This document shows, in pieces, positions 34,291-46,470 of a DNA stretch of 64,000 nucleotides; position 1 is the first letter of the stretch; the number at the start of each line of letters is the position of its first letter. The stretch is taken from the NCBI RefSeq assembly GCF_032884065.1, contig NC_088872.1, positions 9,795,493 to 9,859,492 on the forward strand. Reading direction: 5' to 3'. Under the pieces are notes generated by a model, which saw nothing but the letters and a program-made list of their open reading frames with translations, was not told where the DNA came from and did not search any database. This DNA is from Artemia franciscana. Taxonomy: Eukaryota; Arthropoda; Branchiopoda; Anostraca; Artemiidae. Made by a program: the position numbers and the translations under genes.

Positions 34291-36460
34291 TAAAAATGAA
34301 ATCTTAGCTTATCAACCTAAACTAGAAATAAAACAGAATAATTTTCTATTTGGAAATAAAAGAGTCAATGTAATTGGATTTTTGTAAATTGAAATTTCTA
34401 TAATTGAAATTTTTGTCAGGGTGAAAAGATCAAGTTTAAAATCGAAACTAACTAGAGTTATTGCTTCTTACACTGTGCAGCATATATCTATAGCACAGGA
34501 TCAAATACACTGATTCACGATGTTTCTCTACATTTTGAAAAGCTAATGTTTTACTGTAATCACGAAAATATATTATTTATGTGCAGCAGAAACATCAAGC
34601 AGTTTCGCGGTGTTTTTTACAGCAAAAATTAAAGCATTTAAAAGTGTTTTTAATTGATTTTAGGTCACTTAACCTGGTATGACTTGTAGATACTAATTTG
34701 AAAATACATGATATTTTTTTTTCTTTCGTTATATAAATATATGTTGCGGAAGCTACAACAAAATAATTTGTGTTCGGAACTTCCGGGAACAAAATAATGT
34801 GAAGTTTCAACTTCCTTTTTTACTTCCATCAAAAGGCTTTGTTCTCGTAAAACTAATTGAAAAATTAGCAAAATTATATCTTCAATATAAATTTAAGTAA
34901 TATAAACAATTCAATATAAACAATTAACTTGACAAAAAGACTTTTGTATAGCTTAGGCGTTAACATAAAAAAGGCAACGAAAGTATTGTCAAAATAAGGC
35001 CCTTGACATTGTTTTTACTTCTTACCTCCCTCAAATATATGTGCAAAATTGTGTACATATTTCGCAAATATACAAGAACCCTGAGATACTATTACCTGTA
35101 TTTTTGAAAAGTCAGATTGAAAATTCAGTTACACATTGAACATATAATCCTTCATTAATTTAAAATATCAGATTAGAAAGAAATTTTCACGTGGAGACAA
35201 AGCTTGACCAGGAAAACCATCAACGTTTAAAAACCCATATTTAGTAGCTCATTCATTTTATGGTATTAATTAAAAAAAAAACTTTCCACAAAACAAGTTT
35301 TCAAAACAAAAGTCAGAGCTACACTAAACGGAAGACGAGCAGAAATAAAGTCAAGTAATATTTCAAGCATGTATTTCAATTATATTTTGTATTTCAATAA
35401 CATTTCAAACAACCATAAATCATTATTAATAAATAAATGAAACTCAAGAAAAGCAGGAATTAAAATAAATAATCAGTTCAAACCTAAAATATGCTGAAAC
35501 TATTTCAATGAGGAGTTGGGCTAACACCCTCTGTTCTTACTAAAAACCAGGACGTGATTTGCACTTGTACTAAAATCAATTCTACCTGAGCAACGTTTAC
35601 ATATTCGGTATACCATCAAGCAGGAGAAAATCACCTTGATTACTAAGATTACTGAAAAAAAAAATGAACGCGGATTTGATATTTAATACGTACTGATATT
35701 CCTATTTGAAAATGTTAACAGTTTTGAATCTAGAATAGAGAAAATAGCTAAAATAGAGAAAGATTAGAATATTGGAAGCTAAAGTGACGACAGTGGTAAA
35801 GTTTTGTTCTGAAGCTTAGGTAATTCGTAAAACGGCCAACTGGCTGTTTACAAGTTGCCCTTGTTTTTCAAATAGATTTATGATGGATTAAGGGGCCATG
35901 TTTTATCCTGTGTGTGTGATTAGTTCAAAATTTTTGACAGTCATTTTTTGGCAAAAAATCATACTTTTGGGTGGGGGAGAGGTGTAAAATGGGAATTGAG
36001 TCCTCTTCTTTAATAGAGCCAATTATAGCCCCCGACTATGTATAAATTTTTACTGATTTTGTTGGTTTGCTTTATTTTATTTTCCATCTATAGTTTGCTT
36101 AAAATGTAAAATGTAGCCAATTTCAATACAACAATAAAAAAAGTAGTTTCTTTTGTTACGTATTCTGCAGCGGGACCTTTATCAAGACAAAAAGGAGGGA
36201 CAGAAATGGAACAGGAAGGGCAGTAATTATCATATTTGGAGATAAAAATGGATGTGGAATAATTTTTTCCTCCTTCTCCTTCCAAGATTTTACCTCATGC
36301 TTTTATTATCAACAGCCTATTCGTGTTGCCTGTTAACTTTTGAGTGTACAATTCTTATGGGATGAAAATTTGGTTTTTATTTTCCAAAGAGAAACCCTTT
36401 TTGCAAAATTTTTACCCTTTTCAATACTCTGAAACCTTATCTTCATTATAGTTTTTTTAG
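34291..36460. other. AT-rich stretch; one fragment related to the 0.15-4.3 kb array
   Basis: About 35,390-35,500 has 'attattaataaataaatgaa' followed by 'agcaggaattaaaataaata', resembling the array unit (for example 1,519-1,645) with an internal deletion. Otherwise no gene. Short frames are AT-rich noise. Confidence 0.4.
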
Positions 36461-36574
36461 GCAATGTCTGCCAAGGAAACAAAATCACCAGATCTGACTT
36501 CTGTTGATAGAAAAGCCACTTCTAACGCAATTGAAGCGCCAATTATAACTGGAGCTGCTAGATAAGCTCAAAAG
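36461..36574 (+). other. Possible 5' exon of the CCDC43 gene with a short in-frame uORF
   Basis: A 114-base segment lies between a good acceptor ('tagtttttttag', ending 36,460) and a donor ('aaag' then 'gtatgg', GT at 36,575). It contains ATG at 36,464 and a 33-codon frame starting 'MSAKETKSPDLTSVDRK', ending in TAA at 36,563. If spliced to 36,798, the frame after the stop runs in phase into CCDC43. So the segment would be a 5' leader exon with an upstream ORF, unless the TAA is an error or mutation. I do not recognise the 33-residue peptide. Confidence 0.45.
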
Positions 36575-36797
36575 GTATGGTTGATTTGTCTGAAAAATCT
36601 GCAATGGAAACATAGCTAAAATGATTAAGCTTTAAGGGTTGTTTAAAGGACAACCCTTTCAGGATTTTGTCAAGATCCTATCCATTTGATCCTACCTTGA
36701 CAAGGAAACGATAAAAACTCGCACTGTAAATGGTACTTTTATTGCCATCTATTTTCATTTCTGATCTAGCCTGTTCTTTCATATTAATTTGCTTTAG

Positions 36798-36995
36798 ACG
36801 GATAGAAGATTTTCGAATTTGCCCCATGCAATGGGGACTCTAGAAGATTTTCAGATTTGGCTCACACCAAAGCTTCAAGAACTTAGTGTTGATGAAAGTG
36901 TTTTTGGGAGCTATATTACAGGAATCTTGGAGAGTAGTGACTCAAACAGTGAAAAGTTGGAAGCACTTCATGATGTTCTAGCTGATGTTGTTGAG
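36798..36995 (+). CDS. CCDC43: CCDC43 homologue, first recognised coding exon
   Basis: The acceptor 'ttgctttag' ends at 36,797 and the frame is open from there. The likely start is ATG at 36,831, with G at -3 and +4. The exon encodes 55 residues including 'FQIWLTPKLQELSVDESVFG' and 'YITGILESSDSNSEKLEALH', matching from memory the N-terminal block of animal CCDC43 (F.SWL...L..L.VD..VYG.YI.GIL.......KL.AL). The last codon is GAG at 36,993-36,995, phase 0, followed by 'gttttt', a weak donor. The length of the joined alignment with the next exon (56,467) is right with no gap. CCDC43 is a small conserved coiled-coil protein of poorly known function. Confidence 0.85.
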
Positions 36996-37074
36996 GTTTT
37001 TATCCTATTAATTTTATATTTTGAGCTAGCCTATAGCTCAAATTGTGTGTCGCATAATAGGGTTCTGAAAAGGG

Positions 37075-39175
37075 TAAAATTCTAGTTTAGCTACTGTATG
37101 CTATCATGGAAAGGAGTTAGGTTAGGAAAATGAAAATCTCAATAGGCCTAATGAATCCAGGGCCAAAAACACACTTTGGGAAGATATTGCTACACTTCCA
37201 TTTTGACCCTCTTCTGATTTCTAGGTCTTAAAAATGTGCCCACTTGACAGTGAAACTGCACTACTCTTAGAACTTATAATAGCCTACTTTTGACAGAACA
37301 TTTTACCTTAATTTCCAGTTATCAGTTTCTTTTTCTCTGGTTGTAGGCCTAATTCCTGTTATTTGTAAAATATATAGTAATGTTATAGTAATAGTAAAAT
37401 GTGTACTAATAGTAAAATGTAATGTAGGTTGTAATTCCTGTTATTTGAGAAGCATTTTAAGCCTTATCAGTGTTTTTTTTCAATACATTTGTAGATCTTT
37501 GAAACCTCATAAATTGGGATTATGCAAAGTTGTGAAGCCAAAAATAGTTTTTGGTAGAATTCTAGTTAATTGACTTCTTGCTATCTCAGAAAGGGTTTAG
37601 GTAAGGAAAATGAAACTTTCAGGGATGGGTCTACAGGCTAAAGTATGTCCCAGGAAGGTCCCACATCCACTCCTTCTTGCTCTAGAGGGCCCTGAAATTT
37701 ACCTACATGACAGGTCTATAGGCTACCTATTGAAATTTCGACAAAGCAACATTTTACCTTAATTTTCAGTTACTAGTTGCTTTTTCTCTGCCTTTATTTC
37801 TGAAAATGCTATTCCTGTTATTTGAGTAGAATTCTGAGCCATATCAATGTTTTTTTCAAAATTTAGGGAATGTACTTGCATATCTTTAAAACCTTATAAA
37901 ATGGAATCAGGCAAAGTTATGAAGCTGAAAATAGTTTTGTTGTACTTCAATTAAGCAGAAGATCTATTTTGCAAGGTTTCACTTTTGTAACACACATATT
38001 TCTAAAGGTCAGGGCCCTGTAGATGGAGAAGGAGTGGAGGTAATTGCTTCAAAATACCTTCCCAGGACATACTTTAGTGTGTAGATTCATCCCTGAAAGT
38101 TTTGTTTTCCTAACCTAAACTGTTTCTGAGATAGCAAGAAGTCAATTAACTAGAATTTTACCATAGCCTAGTTTCCTTCTATCTAAGCAGAAGATTTGTC
38201 TAGGAAGGTTTCACTTTCATAACACAAAGACTTTTAAAGGTCACTCCTGTCTAGAGAAAGAAGGATTGGATGTAGGTACTTCATAATGCATTCCCAGGAC
38301 ATAATTTAGTCTATAGAACCATTTCTGAAAGTTTCATTTTCCTAACCCAACCCCTTTCCAAGAAAGCAAAAACTAGCTAAACTAGAATTTTACCAATTCT
38401 AGTTGAATTACTTTTTCCTATCTTGGAAAGGGTTTAGGTAAGACAATGAAACTTTCAGGAATGGGTCAATAGACTGAATTGTGTCCCAGGAAGGTGTTTT
38501 GAAGTATGCTGCCTATCTCCACTCCTCTGTCTAGAAGGGGTAAATATATCACAGTTAATATTATTGTTTTATCAATAAAGAGAACATACCACTTGATGCC
38601 TTTTTTTTATGCTCTTTACAAATATAATAATTGCTTCTATTGCAAATTCAAATTTTAAGGACTTTTTGACCTAATTTAACCTTATTATAAATAATTTTGG
38701 CACTAAGAAAATGTAGTATTGTTTTGTCAAAAATGACCAAGAAAACATAGTATTATTTTGTTGAAATAACCAATAACTCATACTTTAATTGAAAATTTGC
38801 CATTTTTAAAAGCTCAAAAAGTGCTTAAATTTGAATTTGCAATAGAAGCCATTATTATATTCATAAAGAGCATAAAAAAAACATCAAGTGGTATGTTCAC
38901 TTTGTTGGCAAGTCAATAATATGAACTGTGATGTGTTTACCCTAGAAGGCAGTGACCTTAAATGACTTTTTAAACTCTTTATATTATAAAAGTGAAACCT
39001 TGCAACACAGATCTTCTGCTTGAATAAAGCTGGCTTACAAGAATTTGTTTTCAACTTTGTAACTTAGGTACAATCCCAACTTAAGAGGTTTCAAAGATCT
39101 GCAAATGCATTACCTAAATTTAGAAAAAAAACAACAATTGATTGGGCTTGAAATTCGGGAATTTGATATTGTTAT
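37075..39175. repeat. Family B fold-back array
   Basis: Family B units occur forward (37,075-37,560; 37,560-37,960), inverted (37,960-38,170; 38,170-38,393) and forward again (38,393-39,170). Units start with the terminus 'ggtaaaattctagtt' or variants, at 37,076 and 37,554 and, as reverse complement, at 38,152 and 38,378. At 38,380-38,402 two units meet head to head as 'actagaattttaccaattct'. Marker words are 'ggaaaatgaaact', 'ccactcct' and 'gatcttctgctt'. The array starts directly after the CCDC43 exon. Confidence 0.8.
38539..38941. mobile_element. 403 bp MITE with 8 bp target-site duplication
   Basis: The ends are imperfect inverted repeats: left 'ggtaaatatatcacagtt', right (as reverse complement) 'ggtaaacacatcacagtt'. 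The arms extend to about 110 bp with 'accacttgatg' and 'tattgcaaattcaaat' on both sides. The element is flanked on each side by 'ctagaagg' (38,531-38,538 and 38,942-38,949), and removing it restores continuous family B sequence. It has no coding capacity. An 8 bp duplication points to the hAT, P or Merlin groups; which one is not decided by the sequence. Confidence 0.85.
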
Positions 39176-39486
39176 AGTGATTTTTCCATGAGACACAGCA
39201 GGGTAAAAATAAAACATGCAATATAATTGTTAATTACACTTGTTGTTGTTGTTGTGTTGTTTGGGGTTTGATGGATTCAACCAATAGGTCATATGCATTT
39301 GTATCACTCAGTTGTTCTGTGCCTTCTATAATCACTAGCTTGCTTGGGTGTCACTTCAGTCAGTATTCACTGAACCAGAACAGTATCACTTGACTTGCTA
39401 ATGGAGGGGGGTTTTTTGCCTGCAGCAACTGCCTGCATTGATAAATGGAAATCAAAATACTGCAAATATGCATTGTCAAACAGCAA

Positions 39487-39992
39487 TTAAAATACATGTA
39501 CAACACAATAATAAAAAGTAATACAATTTTTACACATTATAACCAATATCAATACAACCAAATGCCAATAAAATATATCTAAAATGATAAATAGGGCAAT
39601 TCTAAAAATCAAACCAGTAGTCTTAACAAATCTACCTAATAGGTTTGTGCTTAGTTTTTTAGCCCAAGGAGGAGACATGTGATGTCCCAGAACAGAATGC
39701 ATTGTGAATGCACTAAATGCCTTCTCACAGCAATTTCTTAGTACTTCTCTCTCTTTTTCATATTTTCCACAGTTAAAAATGATGTGATGTATATTTTCAT
39801 ACACTCCATAAGTGTCACAGTTGGGGGATGGAGCCAGGCCTCTTCTTCTTCCAAAATTTTTGAGCTAATTGAAGAAAGAATTTCAGGACCAGTGATAGGG
39901 GTTTGGGTGATCAGGCCTAGTTGGGAGGCTTGTTTTGCAGCCTGATCTGCTAATTTGTTTCCTGTTATACCACAGTGTGCTGGAACCCACAT
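39487..39992 (-). pseudogene. LINE-A ORF2 C-terminus: second half of RNase H plus HX4C tail
   Basis: 'MWVPAHCGITGNKLADQAAK' (39,992 downwards) is the last RNase H motif, with the catalytic His and Asp. After a frame change, 'HHIIFNCGKYEKEREVLRN' (about 39,785) is the HX4C element with the following E-R-E-x-L seen near the C-terminus of such ORF2 proteins. The remaining residues to the stop at 39,487 are not recognised. Splitting by LINE-B and the frame change make it nonfunctional. Confidence 0.75.
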
Positions 39993-40088
39993 GAATAGAC
40001 GCTTTAAGAAATTTACCTAGATTTATCAGCAGTCAATTGAACCAATCTTACACCAAACCATCTTCTGGACAACACTGTAGTTTCACCT

Positions 40089-41573
40089 GTGGATAGTGAA
40101 GTCCTCCCTTTAAAAGAGTGTAGACAGTCTGGTTTTATAATATCAATTTTTTCTCTTCTTCTTTTTGATTGTATTAAAGCTTATTCCAATAGGCAATGCA
40201 TAGAACACCACCCAAAAAACCCCCTGGACCCTACCTCAAGTACCACCAAAAACATTCAACCCCTTGGCTGGTCAAGTCAACTTTCTCAAAGCTCACATGA
40301 GGGGTCATTGAATAATACAATGGTGGAAGTTGGAGCGTATGTCACAATACAGGATAATAATGAAAATGAATTTCAAGAGGTCCTATCAAGAAACTCAAAA
40401 AAAACTTCCCCAATCAAAAATATTACCCCTCCACATGACCCAACATCCCCCTCACAAAACCTTGCAATTTACTTAAAAATCACTCCAGATACTCCCTTTG
40501 AGATAAAGGGAGATAGCTCTCTTGAGGGTTGTAATCTTCAAAGTGTTAAATCAATGTTTTCATTAAACATTAACTGTCATGGATCTCTGCTAATAGGCCT
40601 TCAAGATTCTAAATCAGCAGATATATTACAGAATTCAAAATCTCTTCTTAACATACCAATAAAATCTGTTCTCTGCACCCCAAACCAAAACCCAACTAAA
40701 ATAGTAGTGTATAACATCCCTCCAGAAATTCCTATTCAGGATCTAAAAGAAGGGCTCTCTGACAGAACTGGTAACCCAATCCCAGTAGCTGATGTAACCC
40801 AATTGGGTAAACCAGATGCCAATGGCCAAAGGTTAAGCAAGTCTTTCTTATTCACACTAAGAGAAGGAAATAATAACCTGGACCAGATATTCCTCTTTGG
40901 ACAAAGGAAACCCCACAAGCCCTAGAAGCCAAAACCTATCCAATGCCAAAAATGTTTAAAACTAGGACACACAAAAAACACATGCAGTGAAACATCACAT
41001 GAATGCAATTCTTGTAAAAACTCCCACCCCACTGGAATGACAAATTGTAAAAACAATCAGCCAAAAGGTATCAACTGCAATGGTCCCCACGATTCTACTA
41101 ATAAAACTTTATGCCCTGTATATAAAAAACGAGCACTAACACTCCAAATAGCAACAGAAAAAAACATACCTTACCCTTTTGCAGCAATGGAAGCAAATGC
41201 AGCTTGATCACACCTGACCAAAAACTTTATGAAACCACCCAACCCTCTCACCCACAGACCAACCATTCTACCAAAAGCATCAAGCACCCCCAATAAGACT
41301 CCTTCCTCAAAGCAACCAAGCTCACATTCCTATAAGAGAGATTCACCCTGGACAAACCTTCTAGCCTCTGCAAGCAATGATAGAAGATCAGAATGGCCAC
41401 CTCTCCCAAGTAGAAATGAATCAGAAGTATTAACAGGAATTTATCAAATTATCAACAAAAAGCCAGATGAAAATCCAAATGAATTAACACCTAACATGTG
41501 CCTATTTATACTAAATTCTAATGCAATACAGTCAATGAACCTAAAACAACCACAAAAAGCAAAAAAATCATAA
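40089..41573 (+). pseudogene. LINE-B ORF1, gag-like with zinc knuckles, two in-frame stops
   Basis: One frame over 495 codons with only two stops, TAG at 40,923 and TGA at 41,208. The N-terminal part is polar and Ser/Pro-rich. An RRM-like part includes 'KIVVYNIPPEIPIQDLKEGL' (about 40,695). After the first stop come the knuckles 'CQKCLKLGHTKNTC' (40,942), 'CNSCKNSHPTGMTNC' (about 41,010) and a third, less regular, Cys/His group. The C-terminal part has 'SPWTNLLASASN', a low-complexity tail. Such ORF1 proteins bind the element's RNA. With only two point stops, this copy is not very old. Confidence 0.8.
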
Positions 41574-41671
41574 GCGAATTACTAAAATTGTACCTACCCA
41601 ATCGCATGCATATCCAAGCAAAAAAAGATCTTGCTCTGCTCCTAGCAAAGCTCAACATTGATACACAGCAA

Positions 41672-44600
41672 AATGAAAATTAAAACAACAAAGCAGCATA
41701 GTTCAGTACTTCAGTGGAATGTAAGATCACTTTCAGAAAATAAGTTAAATGAACTTTTATCTTTTATGAATAATAATTCCTTTGATATTGCTTGCCTTCA
41801 AGAAACCCATTTGACTAATAACCAACAAACAAAGTTTCCAGGATATACTATCCTGAGAAAGGATAGGTCTTCACAGAGAAAAGGAGGTGGCATAGCTATA
41901 ATTTAAAATAATAATATTAAATTTTGTGGTATTAATTTCCCAGATTTTTCAAATGATATTGATGTTATTGGTATCAATGTCTGGATAAATAATACAAAAA
42001 CATACATATTAAGTCTTTATAACCCTAATGGCCAGACTACAGATGCCATGGACTTTTTCACTTATATTACTAATTCTAATATGCAAAAAAACATAATCAT
42101 ATGTGGGGATTTTAATGCCCACTGTCTTCTGTGGGGGGATAAGCCAGCAAACAAAGCTGGTAAGCTTATTGAAAGATTGATTTAAAATAATGCCGATTTA
42201 GCAATTGCTACCCCTCCTAATCTAAATACATATTTTAACCCCAAAAGTGGCAAATTCTCAACTATCGACCTACAAATTGTTTCAATAAATATACTAAATA
42301 AAATTTATAAAAAAATAAAATTGATATTGCTTGCCTTCAAGAAATCCATTTGACTAATAAACAACAAAGTTTCCAGGATATACTATCCTGAGAGAGGATA
42401 GGTCTTCACAGAGAAAAGGAGGTGGCATAGCTATAATTTAAAATAATAATATTTAATTTTGTGGTATTAATTTCCCAGATTTTTCAAATGATGTTGATAT
42501 TATTGGTATCAATGTCTGGATAAATAATACAAAAACATACATATTAAGTCTTTATAACCCTAATGGCCCGACTACAGATGCCATGGACTTTTTCACTTAT
42601 ATTACTAATTCTAATATACAAAAAAACATAATCATATGCGGGGATTTTAATGCCCACAGTCTTCTGTGGGGGGAAAAGCCAGCAAACAAAGCTGGTAAGC
42701 TTATTGAAAGATTGATTTCAAATAATGCCAATTTAGCAATTGCTACCCCTCCTAATCTAAATTCATATTTTAACCCCAAAAGTGGCAAATTCTCAACTAT
42801 CGACCTACAAATTGTTTCAATAAATATACTAGATAAAATTTATGTTAAGAAATTTGAAATTCTATGCACTGACCATTTTGCAATAGTATCCTCTTTAAAT
42901 GAACCAGCCAAAATTCTCCCACATATCCCTGAATATGTCAACACCAAAGCAAATTGGACCATGTTTAGAAATAAGCTTAATGAAGAAATCCTAACTTTAA
43001 TGCAGAAATCTCATACCTCAGTTGTAACTGCTGACACGTACGCTGAAGGTATGACATCAATATTAACAAATGCAGCTAATCAAGCTATCCCCAAAACTTC
43101 ACCTAGGAAAACCATCCCTAAACACACCCCTAAAGCATGGTGGACAAAAGATTGCCAAATTATGCATAGAATAAAAAATGCAACTTGGAGAGCATACCTA
43201 AAAAACCATCCCCTGCCACATATTTAAGTAAATTACAAGCAGAGGCTAACCTCAAGAGAACAACAATTAATGCTAAATATAATTATTGGAATAATTTTGC
43301 AAATAATCTTTCCAGATAAACATCTGAGCTAAGCATGCATAGACTTATAAGCAAAATATGTGGGAAAAAACATCCCCCAACCTTCTTATGTATGAACTAA
43401 CACATGAGAATTCCCACTATGATAATGACATTGATAAGACAAAATTATTTGCCTCCCTTTCCTCAAAAAAGCTAACATCAAAAAGTAAAAATATCACTAC
43501 TCAAATTTTGACAAATCCTATTTACCAGCCCCGACCAGGTTCAGAGTATATAAACCATCCCTTCTCAATACATGAATTGAATAATGCAATACAGCATATC
43601 AAGGCCAATGCTACAAATAGCTACGATAATATACACCCTATATGGATAAATAATCTTACCCCTTTGTACAAACAGGAGCTCCTAAATTGCTATAACCTTG
43701 CATGGGCTACATTCACATTCCCTAATAACTGGAAATGTTCATGTCTCCTACCAATTTTAAAGAAAAAGAAACCTAAACATGACCCTGAGTCATATAGACC
43801 TATAATGATTACCCCAGTGCTGAGAAAATTAATGGAGAAAATGATTTACCATCGACTGCTATGGTTTGTTGAGAAGAATAATCTGATACCTCATACTCAA
43901 ACTGGCTTCTGGAAACACCACTCATCAACAGATGCTTTCATAGTGTTAACAAATGCAATAAATGAATCCCTATAAAAAAAATGTCCGAACTGCTGCATTC
44001 CTAGATTTTGAAGGAGCATATGATAATGTTGACCACCAGATTCTCTTAGTTAAACTTACAAACCTTGGACTACCCCCCAATCTTGTATCCTTCATAGAAA
44101 ACCGAAGTTTCATTGTTTGTGTAGGTTCAGCCTCTTCACCCAAGACTTCAATAACCAAAGGCCTTCCACAGGGTGCGGCCCTGAGCTGCCTACTATTTTC
44201 ACTGTTTCTCTGGGACATGAACCTCCCACATACCAATCTACAGTACGCTGATGATCTGGTGTTATGGGCAACTGGCAATACCTTCGAGATTGCGTATTCA
44301 AAGTTGCAAAATGCACTTTTCCAATTTGAAAAGTTTTCTCAAAAGTCCATTTTACCTACTGCACCCACAAAGTCAAAAATTATCGAATTCCACCATAAGC
44401 GAAATCATTCTAATGCAAGGCTAACATTAAATGGAATACTTATCCCAGAGGACAATCAAATTAATTATCTAGGGCTCATACTTGACCAAAAACTAAACTT
44501 CCACCTCCACATCACAAACACAATAAAAAAGTGCTGTAGAAAAATAAGAATAATTAAAAGGCTACTAGCCACACATTGGGGCTGTAATGAGAAAACACTA

Positions 44601-45945
44601 CTCCGACTTTATAAATCGTATATAAGACCCATATTGATTATGGCCTCATAGTTTATGGCGCCTGTGCTAAGACCCACATGCAAAAAATCGAAACAACGCA
44701 AAATGATATAATTTGTCTTATATTTGGTCTTAGGAAACCAACAAAAACTAAGTTTCTGCTTACTGAGAGTGGACTATCACCAATAAACGAAAGAAGATCT
44801 CTACTAATTAATTACCTTACAAAAATTGAAGCCAATGATTCTCATACCCTGCATAACTGGCTAAGAAATCCATCTATGTTTTTAGGCATTGCAAATGAAT
44901 ATGCAAATATCCAGAAGAAGTTCCCAGTGCCAGTAAAATCTATTGCACCCACATTCCCCCCCCCCCCCTTGGAATTGGTCAGTCCCCATAATAAAGACTG
45001 ACTTCTCAAAGCGGACCAAAGAACTTACCCCCATTTCTTTTATTCAGAAAAAATTTGCAGAGCTAAATAATGTTGCTTATAAAAACCATTTCCAAATTTT
45101 TTTAGATGGTTTCAAAATGAATGAGAAAGTGGCAAGCAGAGCATTCGTCCCAACCCATAATATTGCTTTAGGAGAGAGATTACACGATAATTCATCTGTA
45201 ATGTCTGCCGAGCTAAATGCCATAATCATGGCATTAGATTTCCTCATGGTTAGTGAATATATGAATGTTAATATTAAAAATATTATAATATATTCTGACT
45301 CTTTGTCAAGCCTTGAGCTTCTTTCTTCGGCTTCTCAATATAAGATGGATATTGACACATTTCTTTGTCTTAGGATTATTGATATTTTTGCTTCAAAAGG
45401 TATTTTAACTCATATGCAGTATATTCCAAGCCACTCGGGTATAATAGGTAACCATAAGGCAGATGAAGTCACAAAAATGCTTTAAATATTGGCCAGCCAA
45501 GTGGGAGATCAATCCCCATTAGAGATATTTACCGCTGGAGACTTACAGAGGTACTGCTAAATAATAAGAATCCTACCCTATCACCTTTCCCAAGTAAGCA
45601 CCTTTCCAAGATTTATCATAGAATTCGGCAAGGTCCAAATGGGCTAAATTTTCAGGCATTTTCATATCAGATCTCTAATTCAAGCGGCGAAGTTCCCTCG
45701 TCCCCCCTTTGCAGGTCATGTAATCTTAAGAATGAAACAATAGATCATTTTCTATTTGAATGTAATATGCTGACGTCTGCACAGTATATCCTGCGATGTA
45801 AAATGTTAGAATGCTTCAAACACCACAAAATTCCACTAACAGCCAAGAGTCTTGCTGACCATACTTTCTCGCATATCACAGAGCTCAATATATATTCTCT
45901 TATAATTCAACTGCTGGTATCAAAAGACATACTTCAAGAAATTTG
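41672..45945 (+). pseudogene. LINE-B ORF2: AP endonuclease, RT, RNase H, CCHC tail; broken
   Basis: ATG at 41,672. Endonuclease: 'SVLQWNVRSLSENKLNELLS', 'DIACLQETHL', 'IIICGDFNAH' (twice, because of a 539 bp duplication) and 'CTDHFAIVSS'. RT: 'PESYRPIMITPVLRKLMEKM', 'AAFLDFEGAYDNVDH' (about 43,990), 'GLPQGAALSCLLFSLFLWDM', catalytic 'QYADDLVLW' (about 44,245). RNase H: 'FLDGFKMNEKVASRAFV' (about 45,100), 'SAELNAIIMAL', 'IIYSDSLSSLE', 'YIPSHSGIIGNHKADE'. C-terminal 'CRSCNLKNETIDHFLFEC' (about 45,710). Frameshifts fall near 43,230-43,360, 43,975 (A run), 44,630 and 44,957-44,970 (C run). The RT and RNase H active-site residues are preserved, except that TDG of RNase H reads LDG. Confidence 0.85.
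41784..42860 (+). repeat. 539 bp tandem duplication within the LINE-B endonuclease
   Basis: The segment starting 'gatattgcttgccttcaaga' at 41,784 recurs at 42,323 and runs to about 42,842. The copies are nearly identical ('catatgtggggattttaatg' and 'catatgcggggattttaatg'). The first copy carries a TAA in place of TCA (near 42,183), and both carry a TAA after 'GGGIAII'. The junction has an A-rich stretch, 'ataaaaaaataaaa' (about 42,307). Confidence 0.85.
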
Positions 45946-46470
45946 AGCAGATACAAATCATATAAGACAAACTCATATGCAGAGAAAACTGTCAAACTGC
46001 AGAGAAAATTGTCAGGTTAGGGGGTAAACGGTATGAAAGAGACAGGCTCTGGGAGGGTATAACTGCAGCACAACTGAATAATAATTTCGTTATTATTTTT
46101 GGTAAGATTTATCATAGAATTCGGCAAGGTCCAAATGGGCTAAATTTTCAGGCATTTTCATATCAGATCCCTAATTCAAGCGGCGAAGTTCCCTCGTCCC
46201 CCCTTTGCAGGTCATGTAATCTTAAGAATGAAACAATAGATCATTGTCTATTTGAATGTAATATGCTGACGTCTGCACAGTATATCCTGCGATGTAAAAT
46301 GTTAGAATGCTTCAAACACCACAAAATTCCACTAACAGCCAAGAGTCTTGCTGACCATGCTTTCTCGCAGATCACAGAGCTCAATATATATTCTCTTATA
46401 ATTCAACTGCTGGTATCAAAAGACATACTTCAAGAAATCTGAGCAGATACAAATCATATAAGACAAACCA
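45606..46470 (+). repeat. Duplicated LINE-B 3' segment with a LINE-A fragment between the copies
   Basis: About 365 bp starting 'aagatttatcatagaattcg' at 45,608 is repeated at 46,107 with few changes, both ending 'catataagacaaac'. Between them (about 45,985-46,080) lies a ~90 bp piece, 'gcagagaaaattgtcaggtt', almost identical to the LINE-A RNase H region at 46,768-46,857 outside the insert. Confidence 0.85.

Noticed and set aside
43970-44316. Minus-strand frames of 68-102 codons
   Set aside because: Shadows of the LINE-B RT palm region.
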